Virus record (IMG/VR): IMGVR_UViG_3300042515_001753
Location: 169,887 to 233,886 of that record
Length of the DNA: 64,000 nt
From: a virus
Reading direction: 5' to 3' (one strand)
The translations under genes and the position numbers were made by a program. Below, piece by piece: positions 22,917 through 31,072 of the stretch. The notes below the pieces were generated by a model. That model was given only the letters and a program-made list of their open reading frames with translations. It did not search any database and was not told the DNA's origin. Numbering within the stretch: the first letter of the stretch is position 1; the number at the start of each line of letters is the position of its first letter.

Positions 22917-23942
22917 TCAAGATATATCCGTACCTCCTCCTTGAGAACCATTAGCGACACCTGTTGATTGAGCTCCTGAGGTTGATCCTATGTTAGATTT
23001 TGATTGTGCTAATACAGTTGCTAGAGTTAATCTAGTTTCTGTAACGAAATCTATACGGTCAATAGCGTTTGTTCGAACCAGAGGTGCTGTTTGCCCACCG
23101 GCAAAATAACCATAAGAAAAGTTTGAGGTTACTGCCATACCAGATTTTCCTATAGATAAGGTAAGAGTTGGAGATGATGTTACGGTTTCAGTAGAAAAAT
23201 CTAAACGATCTATAGTAGAAAGATAAGTAAGAGGAGGATTGAAATATCCACCACCAAAGTAACCATAAGAACGACTTGAGGTTGCCGATAAAGGAAATTT
23301 TGATTGAGTTAATTTAGGAGTTGGTGTAGAAAAAGATTCCGATGATAGATCCAAACGGTCTATGGTGGAAATACCAAGAGCCGTAACACGACCACCAGCA
23401 AAGTAACCATAATAATTAGTTGCGGTTGCTCCTGCACCAGATTTTGCTATAGGTAGATTATTAACCGAAGATGCTACGGTTTCTGTGGAAAACTCTAAAC
23501 GGTCTACGGTGGAACGCAAAGTACCCCCAAGAGCAGTACTTCCACCACCACCAAAATATCCATAATAACTACCTGAGATTGCTGCCGTATTATTTCTTGC
23601 TTGGGTTAGCACAGGACTTGGAGTTGTTCTGATTTCTGTGAAGAAATCTATACGTTCTATTGTAGAATAATTAGTACTAATAGTATAACCACCACCAAAA
23701 TATCCATATAACACACTTGAGACTCCTGACATAAATCCTCTTGTTGCAGGCAAATTAGAACCCGGAAGTGTTATAGTTTCATTTGAAAAATTTATACGTT
23801 CTATTGTAGAGACATAGGGGATAATACCACCCACATAATATCCTCTAACAGAACCCTCAGGCCAAAAACTAAATTTTGCATCATTAAAGGATACATTCTT
23901 GACTTGTTCTGCTCTAGCTTCTTGAAGTGAGAATACTGACAT
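22917..23942 (-). CDS. Kelch-like six-repeat tail protein 2
   Basis: 341 residues from the ATG at 23942 (MSVFSLQEARAEQV), which forms a TAATG overlap with the sulfotransferase stop and matches the start of Kelch-like protein 3; a frame reaching 23984 is rejected. After FSFWPEGSVRGYY there are six repeats with YGYF(G/A)GG and IDRLDFSTET blocks. The tail (GVANGSQGGG) differs from the GGQSV end of the other two. Predicted six-bladed beta-propeller, probably a fibre tip or decoration; that role is inferred. Confidence 0.7.
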   Translation of the reverse strand: MSVFSLQEARAEQVKNVSFNDAKFSFWPEGSVRGYYVGGIIPYVSTIERINFSNETITLPGSNLPATRGFMSGVSSVLYGYFGGGYTISTNYSTIERIDFFTEIRTTPSPVLTQARNNTAAISGSYYGYFGGGGSTALGGTLRSTVDRLEFSTETVASSVNNLPIAKSGAGATATNYYGYFAGGRVTALGISTIDRLDLSSESFSTPTPKLTQSKFPLSATSSRSYGYFGGGYFNPPLTYLSTIDRLDFSTETVTSSPTLTLSIGKSGMAVTSNFSYGYFAGGQTAPLVRTNAIDRIDFVTETRLTLATVLAQSKSNIGSTSGAQSTGVANGSQGGGTDIS

Positions 23943-24769
23943 TACAGACCAAAGATAGGATATTTTGAAGTTTCCTTTTTCCAAAACTCCATATGATCGT
24001 ATTTATTCATTACATACTCAGAAAGGTACTTTGAGTTATCACGATATATCTTCTCTACTCTATTTCTTACAGTATGCATATTCTCTAAACGATAAACCTC
24101 ATCGTTCTCATTTGCCTTTGGAGTTACATTCTCAAAGATATGAGAGTAACTTGGTAGATTTAGAAACTCATAAATCCGATTGAGTTCTCTTTGTGGTTCT
24201 TGAACTAGATTATCATACTCAATAAGTAACAAGTTGTTCTCATATCCCTTACGAAAGGCTTCTTTAAGTGCGTGATAAGATTGCCCTATGATACCTTGTG
24301 AAGACATTAGATAATCGCAACGATTATTATCTGTAATTTCTATTTGATTTTTGAGTAATACTTCGTCAATAAAGGAGATTGTTTTTGATTTGCGAATCAG
24401 TAGCATAAAGGAAGACAAAATATCTTGAATAGACCTTACAGGACAGATAATCTTTGGATCTGGTGTAATGTAATCTTGAATATGTTGAATTTGATTGACC
24501 CAACCTCTTGACTTATCAATAATAATATTCTGAGAAGTATGAAAGTAATAGTTATCAGGTATGGATGATAGAACTCTATGTGCTCCTTCTGGATTTGGTG
24601 TTGCCTTATATTGCTCTGAATTGTGTAAAAGGTACTCTTCGGTATAGTGAATGGTATCCAGAAGTGGAGAGTTTGTGGATGCGTGTATCTCTGGGTTCTG
24701 ATTTAAAAGAGCAGTCAAAAGTGTGGAACCTGAACGTGGAAGTCCAGACATAAAATAAAAGGTTCTCAT
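23942..24769 (-). CDS. sulfotransferase family protein
   Basis: The N-terminus YFMSGLPRSGSTLLTALLNQNP is the PAPS 5'-phosphosulfate binding loop, and KIICPVRSIQDILSSFMLL is the 3'-phosphate binding segment with its RxxxDxxxS pattern. Length (275) fits the family. It would move a sulfuryl group from PAPS to a glycan or protein. Lying between two Kelch-like genes and close to glycosyltransferases, a role in modifying fibre-linked or surface glycans is plausible. Confidence 0.85.
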   Translation of the reverse strand: MRTFYFMSGLPRSGSTLLTALLNQNPEIHASTNSPLLDTIHYTEEYLLHNSEQYKATPNPEGAHRVLSSIPDNYYFHTSQNIIIDKSRGWVNQIQHIQDYITPDPKIICPVRSIQDILSSFMLLIRKSKTISFIDEVLLKNQIEITDNNRCDYLMSSQGIIGQSYHALKEAFRKGYENNLLLIEYDNLVQEPQRELNRIYEFLNLPSYSHIFENVTPKANENDEVYRLENMHTVRNRVEKIYRDNSKYLSEYVMNKYDHMEFWKKETSKYPIFGL

Positions 24770-24772
24770 AAA

Positions 24773-25708
24773 TTATACTGATTGCCCTCCATAAACAGCA
24801 GCTGCTAAATTTCTTACAGCAAGTAAATTGGCACCTGTTACTGCAGTCTCAGCAGAAAAATCAAATTTTTGTATGGTGGTTGGAGTTCCGGCATAAAAAC
24901 CATAACTAAAGCTTGATACAGCAGCTCTACCACCGAATGCAGATGAAGCAACGGCAGGAAGTGTTGTTAATGTCTCATTTGCGAATTGTAAACGTTGAAG
25001 AAATCCACTATAACCATCATTAACATATCCATTAGCAGCACTTGCAAATGATGTGTTTTGGGGTGCTCCTACTGGTAAATTTGCTACAAATTTTACAGAT
25101 TCTGTTGAATAATCTATACGATCAATTGAACTTATAGGATTTGGATCGCTTACTCCTGCATTAAAATATCCAAAGTTTGTACTTGAAAAAGCGGAGAACT
25201 TATATCTATTTCTATTGATTGGTGTACTGAGGGATTGAACAGTTTCGGTTGAAAAGTTTAATCTGGTTATGTTAGATGAACCAGCATTTGGTGCAGTTGG
25301 ACTAGGAGCTCCTCCAGCAAAATATCCATAAGAACCTTTATTAGTTATTCCGGCAAGCCAACCTCTTGCTGCTGGTAAAACTGCACTTAATACTGATGTG
25401 GCATTTGTTGCATAATCAATCTTATTTATTTCTGTTACTGTAGGTGCTCCACCACCAAAATATCCAAAAAATGGAGCACTTATTGTCCCCTGAGCTGCTC
25501 TTCCTGTCGGTAAATTTCCTACAGATGTTACGGTTTCTGTTGAAAACTCTAATCTATCTATACTAGATAATACTGTAGATGGAGGAGTAAGTCCTCCTCC
25601 CCAATAACCCTCAATAGCACCTTCAGGCCAACTAGTAAAGTTCTTATCTTTTACATTCTGAAACTGTCTTTTATAAACCTTGTTAAGACTAAAGATTCCA
25701 GTAGCCAT
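24773..25708 (-). CDS. Kelch-like six-repeat tail protein 3
   Basis: 311 residues: anchor MATGIFSLNKVYKRQFQNV, the shared TSWPEGAIEGYW block, then six degenerate repeats (GYFGGG, GYFAGG, GYFNAG, GYVNDG, GFYAG variants) with SSIDRLEFSTE turns, ending GGQSV as in protein 1. It is the most diverged of the three paralogues, and shorter. Predicted beta-propeller; host-range function inferred. Confidence 0.7.
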   Translation of the reverse strand: MATGIFSLNKVYKRQFQNVKDKNFTSWPEGAIEGYWGGGLTPPSTVLSSIDRLEFSTETVTSVGNLPTGRAAQGTISAPFFGYFGGGAPTVTEINKIDYATNATSVLSAVLPAARGWLAGITNKGSYGYFAGGAPSPTAPNAGSSNITRLNFSTETVQSLSTPINRNRYKFSAFSSTNFGYFNAGVSDPNPISSIDRIDYSTESVKFVANLPVGAPQNTSFASAANGYVNDGYSGFLQRLQFANETLTTLPAVASSAFGGRAAVSSFSYGFYAGTPTTIQKFDFSAETAVTGANLLAVRNLAAAVYGGQSV

Positions 25709-25714
25709 TTTTAT

Positions 25715-26377
25715 TTACTCTTCCTGAAAGACATGAGATCCAACATGACTAAGATGAATAGTTGTATCTAACCAAGACTTATATCCAACACTTGATGCTC
25801 TCTCAAAGAATGAAAAATCTTCCGGTAGAAAGTGCATATCTTTTTTCATTTCAAGAAAATAATGATAAGAATTATTATACTCTTTTTCTGTTACTGGATA
25901 GTTTGAGTTATTTAGAGTGGGGTAATACTTCAATTCTTCTCCATAGTGATTTTGAATGCTCTGAAAAACTTTTCTACGAATACAACAAAATCCAAAACCA
26001 ATATTTTCTATCTGAACTAGACTATCTTCTGCAACTGGTGGAGATGATATATTGTAGTTATATCTCAAAGGAATACTCTTCATCGGATATGCTCCACATA
26101 TAATCTCCTTATCAGATAAAATAAGATTCAATGCATCTTCTGATGCAAATCCAACATCAGCATCAATAAATAAAATCTTTTCATACTCAGTATTATTCAT
26201 AAAAAAATTAGCAATTCTAGATCTACCCTTTGTGATAAGACTTTCATTAGCAATAGTCAAAAATCCATGATCTATTGATTTAGTTCTCAAATCCTTCCCA
26301 AGATTAAACAGTCCCTTTACAGTTTTATCACTAACCATTCCACCATAACAAGGCATTGCAATTAAAACTGAGTTCAT
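25715..26377 (-). CDS. GT-A type glycosyltransferase
   Basis: The protein opens with a beta strand (NSVLIAMPCYGG), has the metal-binding motif ILFIDADVGF (DAD, about residue 75), ICGAYPMKS, and a C-terminal LPEDFSFFERASSVGYKSW acceptor-side motif, ending HLSHVGSH. This is the pattern of phage-encoded GT2/Anp1-like transferases. The ATG at 26377 is preferred over a TTG two codons upstream. Sugar and acceptor are unknown. Confidence 0.8.
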   Translation of the reverse strand: MNSVLIAMPCYGGMVSDKTVKGLFNLGKDLRTKSIDHGFLTIANESLITKGRSRIANFFMNNTEYEKILFIDADVGFASEDALNLILSDKEIICGAYPMKSIPLRYNYNISSPPVAEDSLVQIENIGFGFCCIRRKVFQSIQNHYGEELKYYPTLNNSNYPVTEKEYNNSYHYFLEMKKDMHFLPEDFSFFERASSVGYKSWLDTTIHLSHVGSHVFQEE

Positions 26378-26399
26378 AATCAAATACTTTATTGAATTA

Positions 26400-29300
26400 T
26401 TATACTATGTATTTACCGGAAACACAAACTGTTAAACTGTTAGTATAACTCGAAAATGCTCTGATCGTTTCTAAAATACCAAGTCTTGTTGGTCTTTCTA
26501 AAATTTCAACAATACTGTTTTTCGGAATAGTGAGATTACGAACTAGAAATCCAACTCTAACTCCAGAACTATTGAAGATAGAAATACTAGCATTAATATC
26601 TATGTTTAGATTATAATTACACAGACGAATTGATTGAATAACTGAAGGATATGTTGTAGATGTAAAAACTGTTTGAGTACCACTTAATATAATAGCACCA
26701 GTTCCAAAGAAATTAGTATCAGTTTTAGTTGAAAAAGTGATAAATGTACTTAGACCATTATTGATACCAATAGAAGAAGTGGTTGTACCATTTAGTGCCT
26801 GGAATCTCAAAATATCTGATGGTCCTGCAACCATTGGTTGTTGTATTAGTTCTACGGATCCTTCATAAGGAACAATTAATCTATTTGCTATAGGGACATT
26901 AGAACCACCACTAAAATCATGTCTAGCTGCTAAGTATAAGTCATCGGTGTAAATATTTGCAACGTAAATAGACTCAATTATATACCTACTACCAACAGTT
27001 GATGGAAATGTATAAATTGCTGTTGGTCCAGTAGTAATATCAGTTCCAGAACCTGCAGTTACATCAACAAATTCCCTGTTTGTAAGGTCAGTATTAAAAG
27101 CTCCAGATCCTCCACCACCGGCACCGCCGGAACTTCCTTGAACACCTTGATTACTTAAACCTTGAGTACCTTGAAGACCCTGAGTACCTTGACCGGCATT
27201 TTGTCCCGCTATTCCCTGAACACCTTGAGTTCCTTGGCGACCCTGAAGACCCTGAAGACCCTGAGTACCTTGACCGGCATTTTGTCCCGCTATTCCCTGA
27301 ACACCTTGAGTACCTTGAAGACCCTGAGTACCTTGACCGGCATTTTGTCCCGCTATTCCCTGAACACCTTGAGTTCCTTGGCGACCCTGAGTACCTTGAC
27401 CGGCATTTTGTCCCGCTATTCCCTGAACACCTTGAGGTCCTTGAGTACCTTGAAGACCCTGAGTACCTTGACCGGCATTTTGTCCCGCTATTCCCTGAAC
27501 ACCTTGAGTACCTTGAGTACCTTGAAGACCCTGAAGACCCTGAGTACCTTGACCGGCAGTTTGTCCCGCTATTCCCTGAACACCTTGAGTTCCTTGGCGA
27601 CCCTGAAGACCTTGAAGACCTTGAAGACCCTGAGTACCTTGACCGGCATTTGCACCTGAAGTTCCTTGAGTACCCTGACCTTGAGGTCCTTGAGTACCTT
27701 GAAGACCCTGAGTACCTTGACCGGCATTTTGTCCCGCTATTCCCTGAACACCTTGAGTACCTTGAGTACCTTGAAGACCCTGAGTACCTTGACCGGCATT
27801 TTGTCCCGCTATTCCCTGAAGACCCTGAGTTCCTTGGCGACCCTGAAGACCCTGAAGACCCTGAGTACCTTGACCGGCATTTTGTCCCGCTATTCCCTGA
27901 ACACCTTGAGTACCTTGAGTACCTTGAAGACCCTGAGTACCTTGAGTACCTTGACCGGCATTTTGTCCCGCTATTCCCTGAAGACCCTGAGTTCCTTGGC
28001 GACCCTGAAGACCCTGAAGACCCTGAGTGCCTTGAGTTCCTTGAGTACCCTGTGTACCTTGAGTGCCTTGAAGACCTTGAAGACCCTGAGTACCTTGACC
28101 GGCATTTTGTCCCGCTATTCCCTGAAGACCCTGAGTTCCTTGGCGACCCTGAAGACCCTGAAGACCCTGAGTGCCTTGAGTTCCTTGAGTACCCTGTGTA
28201 CCCTGTGTACCTTGAGTGCCTTGAAGACCTTGAAGACCCTGAGTACCTTGACCGGCATTTTGTCCCGCTATTCCCTGAAGACCCTGAGTTCCTTGGCGAC
28301 CCTGAAGACCCTGAAGACCCTGAGTGCCTTGAGTTCCTTGAGTACCCTGTGTACCCTGTGTACCTTGAGTGCCTTGAAGACCTTGTGAACCAGAAGTACC
28401 TTGAGTGCCTTGGCGACCTTGAAGACCCTGAGCACCCTGAAGACCCTGAGTGCCTTGAAGACCTTGAAGACCTTGAAGACCTTGAAGACCTTGAAGACCT
28501 TGAAGACCTTGAAGACCTTGAAGACCCTGAGTACCTTGAGTACCCTGAGTGCCTTGGAGACCTTGGGTTCCTTGAGTACCTGTACCTCCCGTTACTCCAG
28601 CAGTACCTTGAAGACCCTGAGTACCTTGAGTGCCTTGAAGACCCTGGGTTCCTTGAGTGCCTTGAAGACCTTGAGTACCTTGAAGACCCTGGTTCCCCTG
28701 AGTTCCTTGCGTACCTTGAGTACCTTGAGTTCCTTGGCGACCCTGAAGACCTTGAAGACCCTGAGTACCTTGACGACCTTGAGTTCCTTGGAGACCTTGA
28801 GTTCCTTGAAGACCTTGATTACCTTGAAGACCCTGAGTACCTTGAAGACCTTGAAGACCGGCGGCAAAGGAAGGAGTCCAACTTACGCCTATGCCAGTAG
28901 AAATCAATACAGATCCGGCAACACCTACATTATTATAAATGTCTCTAAGAGTTGAATCTAGTTCAATTCCCCCAGTAAAAATAGAATCTCCACCAACATT
29001 TAGATTTTTTTCAATTCCAACTCCACCTTCTGTAATAATTGATCCAGTATTTTTATCTGTAGATTCTGTTGGGTCGTTTACATAAATTGCATCATTAATT
29101 TGAGTTGTTCCAGCACTTGAGTCTAAAATCAGATTTCCAACATTTGTACTGACCGTGTTTGTATCAAGTTTAATATTATCAAATGTACCTACTCCAGTAA
29201 CATTTAGATTATTAACATTAACTTGAGAACTAAATGTGGAAACACCAGATACATTTAATCGATTGAGTGTGGTTGATTGGTAAACCTGAAGATTTTGAGT

Positions 29301-30398
29301 TGTGGTAAGACCAGTAACTCCTAAATCACTATTAATATTAACTTTTTGTAAGAGTGTTGAAACTCCAGTTACATATAAATTTGTTATATCAAAACCACCG
29401 ACAAATTTTAATGCTGTTACAATACCCGTAAAGAAAGCACTTGTTCCGGTAACAAATCCAACTGTAGTAATTCCAGTAACTTGAAGATTTCTAGTTGTTG
29501 TAGTTCCAGTTACATTAAGATTATCAATCGTGGTTCCACCCTTAAAACTAGATATTCCTAAAACATCTAGTAAAACCTTTGGTTGAGTGCTTCCAACTCC
29601 AACTCTACTATTAAGGTCATCAAATACAAAATTAGGGGCACCATCAACTAATCCAACATTATTATTATATTGAATATTTGTATAAGTTCCACCAGCTCCT
29701 GATCTAATTGTTGATTGATTAGTCCAATTTAATCCACCAAAGGCATTTTTAACTAGTATATCCTGAGTTACTCCAGGTTGATTATTAGAATCATAAATTG
29801 TTCCTGTAAGTCTAATATCTCCTTGAACGTGTAATTCTTGTGTGGGATCTGTGGTTCCTATACCAACTAATCCATCTGGTTTTACCGTAAAAATTGATCC
29901 ACCAGTTCCAACATTTAATCCGTTACCAATTGTTAAAATGCCAACAGAACTATTGAAAACTAAACTTGAAGATGTTGCAAAATCATTATTTTCTTTGAAT
30001 AAAACTCCCCCATTATTTCCAGGAGGAGATACTGTTATAGTAGCAGCAATTCCAGGAGATCCATCAAAATTTAAGTAACCCTGAACCGCAATTGCACTTC
30101 CTTTGAAATTGAGTTGAGAGATGCTACTAATACCTCCAGCAGGTGTTATAATACCTTCTTCATAGACACTAATTGCTCCAGGAATCAATCCTCCACCAAC
30201 AGGAATCCAATATCTTTCTCCCGGTCTTTCCAGAAGAGATATAACCTGATATTGAGTTCCTACCGGTATTAATTCTCCAGGTACTTCAGGATCTCCAAGA
30301 TTTGGTTCTGCTTGATCTAAGTCTAGATATCTATATCTATCCGTAGAAAGTCCAGATTGGGGAGTTCTTTTAACTCTATTACTAAGATATCTTGGCAT
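26400..30398 (-). CDS. collagen-like tail fibre, 1332 aa
   Basis: Three parts: residues 1-about 510, a fibre domain with VGIGTTDPTQELHVQGD units; about 510-1090, a collagen-like Gly-X-Y tract made of GLQ, GTQ, GRQ and GVQ triplets broken at intervals by GIAGQNAGQ; and a C-terminal beta domain of about 240 residues starting after QGSSGGAGGGG. The third triplet position is nearly always Gln rather than Pro. Such tracts form rigid triple helices in phage fibres. It may be a substrate for the prolyl-hydroxylase-like enzymes here, but proline is almost absent from the tract, which argues against it. Confidence 0.8.
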   Translation of the reverse strand: MPRYLSNRVKRTPQSGLSTDRYRYLDLDQAEPNLGDPEVPGELIPVGTQYQVISLLERPGERYWIPVGGGLIPGAISVYEEGIITPAGGISSISQLNFKGSAIAVQGYLNFDGSPGIAATITVSPPGNNGGVLFKENNDFATSSSLVFNSSVGILTIGNGLNVGTGGSIFTVKPDGLVGIGTTDPTQELHVQGDIRLTGTIYDSNNQPGVTQDILVKNAFGGLNWTNQSTIRSGAGGTYTNIQYNNNVGLVDGAPNFVFDDLNSRVGVGSTQPKVLLDVLGISSFKGGTTIDNLNVTGTTTTRNLQVTGITTVGFVTGTSAFFTGIVTALKFVGGFDITNLYVTGVSTLLQKVNINSDLGVTGLTTTQNLQVYQSTTLNRLNVSGVSTFSSQVNVNNLNVTGVGTFDNIKLDTNTVSTNVGNLILDSSAGTTQINDAIYVNDPTESTDKNTGSIITEGGVGIEKNLNVGGDSIFTGGIELDSTLRDIYNNVGVAGSVLISTGIGVSWTPSFAAGLQGLQGTQGLQGNQGLQGTQGLQGTQGRQGTQGLQGLQGRQGTQGTQGTQGTQGNQGLQGTQGLQGTQGTQGLQGTQGTQGLQGTAGVTGGTGTQGTQGLQGTQGTQGTQGLQGLQGLQGLQGLQGLQGLQGLQGTQGLQGAQGLQGRQGTQGTSGSQGLQGTQGTQGTQGTQGTQGTQGLQGLQGRQGTQGLQGIAGQNAGQGTQGLQGLQGTQGTQGTQGTQGTQGTQGLQGLQGRQGTQGLQGIAGQNAGQGTQGLQGLQGTQGTQGTQGTQGTQGLQGLQGRQGTQGLQGIAGQNAGQGTQGTQGLQGTQGTQGVQGIAGQNAGQGTQGLQGLQGRQGTQGLQGIAGQNAGQGTQGLQGTQGTQGVQGIAGQNAGQGTQGLQGTQGPQGQGTQGTSGANAGQGTQGLQGLQGLQGRQGTQGVQGIAGQTAGQGTQGLQGLQGTQGTQGVQGIAGQNAGQGTQGLQGTQGPQGVQGIAGQNAGQGTQGRQGTQGVQGIAGQNAGQGTQGLQGTQGVQGIAGQNAGQGTQGLQGLQGRQGTQGVQGIAGQNAGQGTQGLQGTQGLSNQGVQGSSGGAGGGGSGAFNTDLTNREFVDVTAGSGTDITTGPTAIYTFPSTVGSRYIIESIYVANIYTDDLYLAARHDFSGGSNVPIANRLIVPYEGSVELIQQPMVAGPSDILRFQALNGTTTSSIGINNGLSTFITFSTKTDTNFFGTGAIILSGTQTVFTSTTYPSVIQSIRLCNYNLNIDINASISIFNSSGVRVGFLVRNLTIPKNSIVEILERPTRLGILETIRAFSSYTNSLTVCVSGKYIV
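27130..28865 (-). repeat. 9-bp tandem repeat tract encoding collagen-like triplets
   Basis: About 1.7 kb of units of the type CTTGAGTAC/CTTGAAGAC (plus strand), including higher-order blocks around GACCGGCATTTTGTCCC that repeat about 13 times. It is an obvious substrate for slippage and recombination, so length may vary between isolates. Confidence 0.9.
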
Positions 30399-30400
30399 AA

Positions 30401-31069
30401 TTAGGTTGTACTATTCTCAAGAATGCTACAAATAAATTCCATTTGAAGCGGTCCCACTTCCCCCCCACTTAAGTAAGTATGAGCAATACCGACAACTTTT
30501 CCAGAATTAGTAACAAAAGTTTTTGATGTTCCAACACTTCCGATTATAGAATCAATAGTAAAAGATTGTTGAGGTGATGGGAAAATAGATGTGGTTAATC
30601 CAAATGATCCACTACAAGTAAATGCCAATCCACTCATAGTGACTTCATCATTTACATTAAAATTATGAGGGCTAATTGTTGTAATTGTTGTAATTCCACT
30701 ATTATTATCATATAAACAATTAGTAATTGATACAATACCTGCCTGAGTTCCTTCCACCACAACCGAATCATTAATTATGGCAGTTCTTTCTAATACTAAT
30801 CTCCCATCAATAATTACCACCGCATCATTTGGTGGTATTTCTACATCTTTAACGACTCTAATACTTCTAGTATTACCAGCAGTTCTTGCCGATGAACTTG
30901 TTCTTCTGTGTGTAAGAGATACTGTCGGAAAAGTATTAACCCCCACATTTGCAACCTGAGCATAAAGAAGAATTGCAGAAACTCCAATCGGAGTTGTATA
31001 TACTATTTGCTCTCCCGGAGCAACTGGAACTGCAATAGTTAAAAATTTATTAAGTGGTGCGACTGCCAT
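30401..31069 (-). CDS. virion structural protein, 222 aa
   Basis: Beta-rich, with PLNKFLTIAVPVAPGEQIVYTTP at the start, a TVSLTHRRTSSSA turn, and an inserted segment (ITTISPHNFNVNDEVTMSGL) of a kind that also occurs in the giant fibre (AHEFTAGTPIKISG). Common gene order with cyanophage fibres suggests a small structural or adaptor protein. Three bases separate it from the gene on each side. No enzymatic motif. Confidence 0.6.
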   Translation of the reverse strand: MAVAPLNKFLTIAVPVAPGEQIVYTTPIGVSAILLYAQVANVGVNTFPTVSLTHRRTSSSARTAGNTRSIRVVKDVEIPPNDAVVIIDGRLVLERTAIINDSVVVEGTQAGIVSITNCLYDNNSGITTITTISPHNFNVNDEVTMSGLAFTCSGSFGLTTSIFPSPQQSFTIDSIIGSVGTSKTFVTNSGKVVGIAHTYLSGGEVGPLQMEFICSILENSTT

Positions 31070-31072
31070 ATC

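Noticed and set aside
22877-22960. Upstream extension of the GT-FkbM gene
   Set aside because: Would overlap the Kelch-like gene end by 44 bp; the late element and gene spacing favour the ATG at 22876.
23943-23984. Upstream extension of Kelch-like protein 2
   Set aside because: The TAATG overlap at 23942 and alignment with Kelch-like protein 3 support the shorter form.
27130-28865. Possible CRISPR array
   Set aside because: Units are 9-bp codon repeats without unique spacers, inside a coding frame.
27162-28955. Long plus-strand open frames opposite the collagen-like fibre
   Set aside because: They are complements of the 9-bp Gly-X-Gln repeats, which lack stops in several frames; composition is simple repeats of Leu-Ser-Thr-Leu or Pro-Glu-Tyr-Leu with no start signals.
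26400-30398. Idea that the prolyl-hydroxylase-like enzymes modify the collagen-like fibre
   Set aside because: The Gly-X-Y tract is nearly proline-free, so classical collagen hydroxylation is unlikely; other targets remain open.
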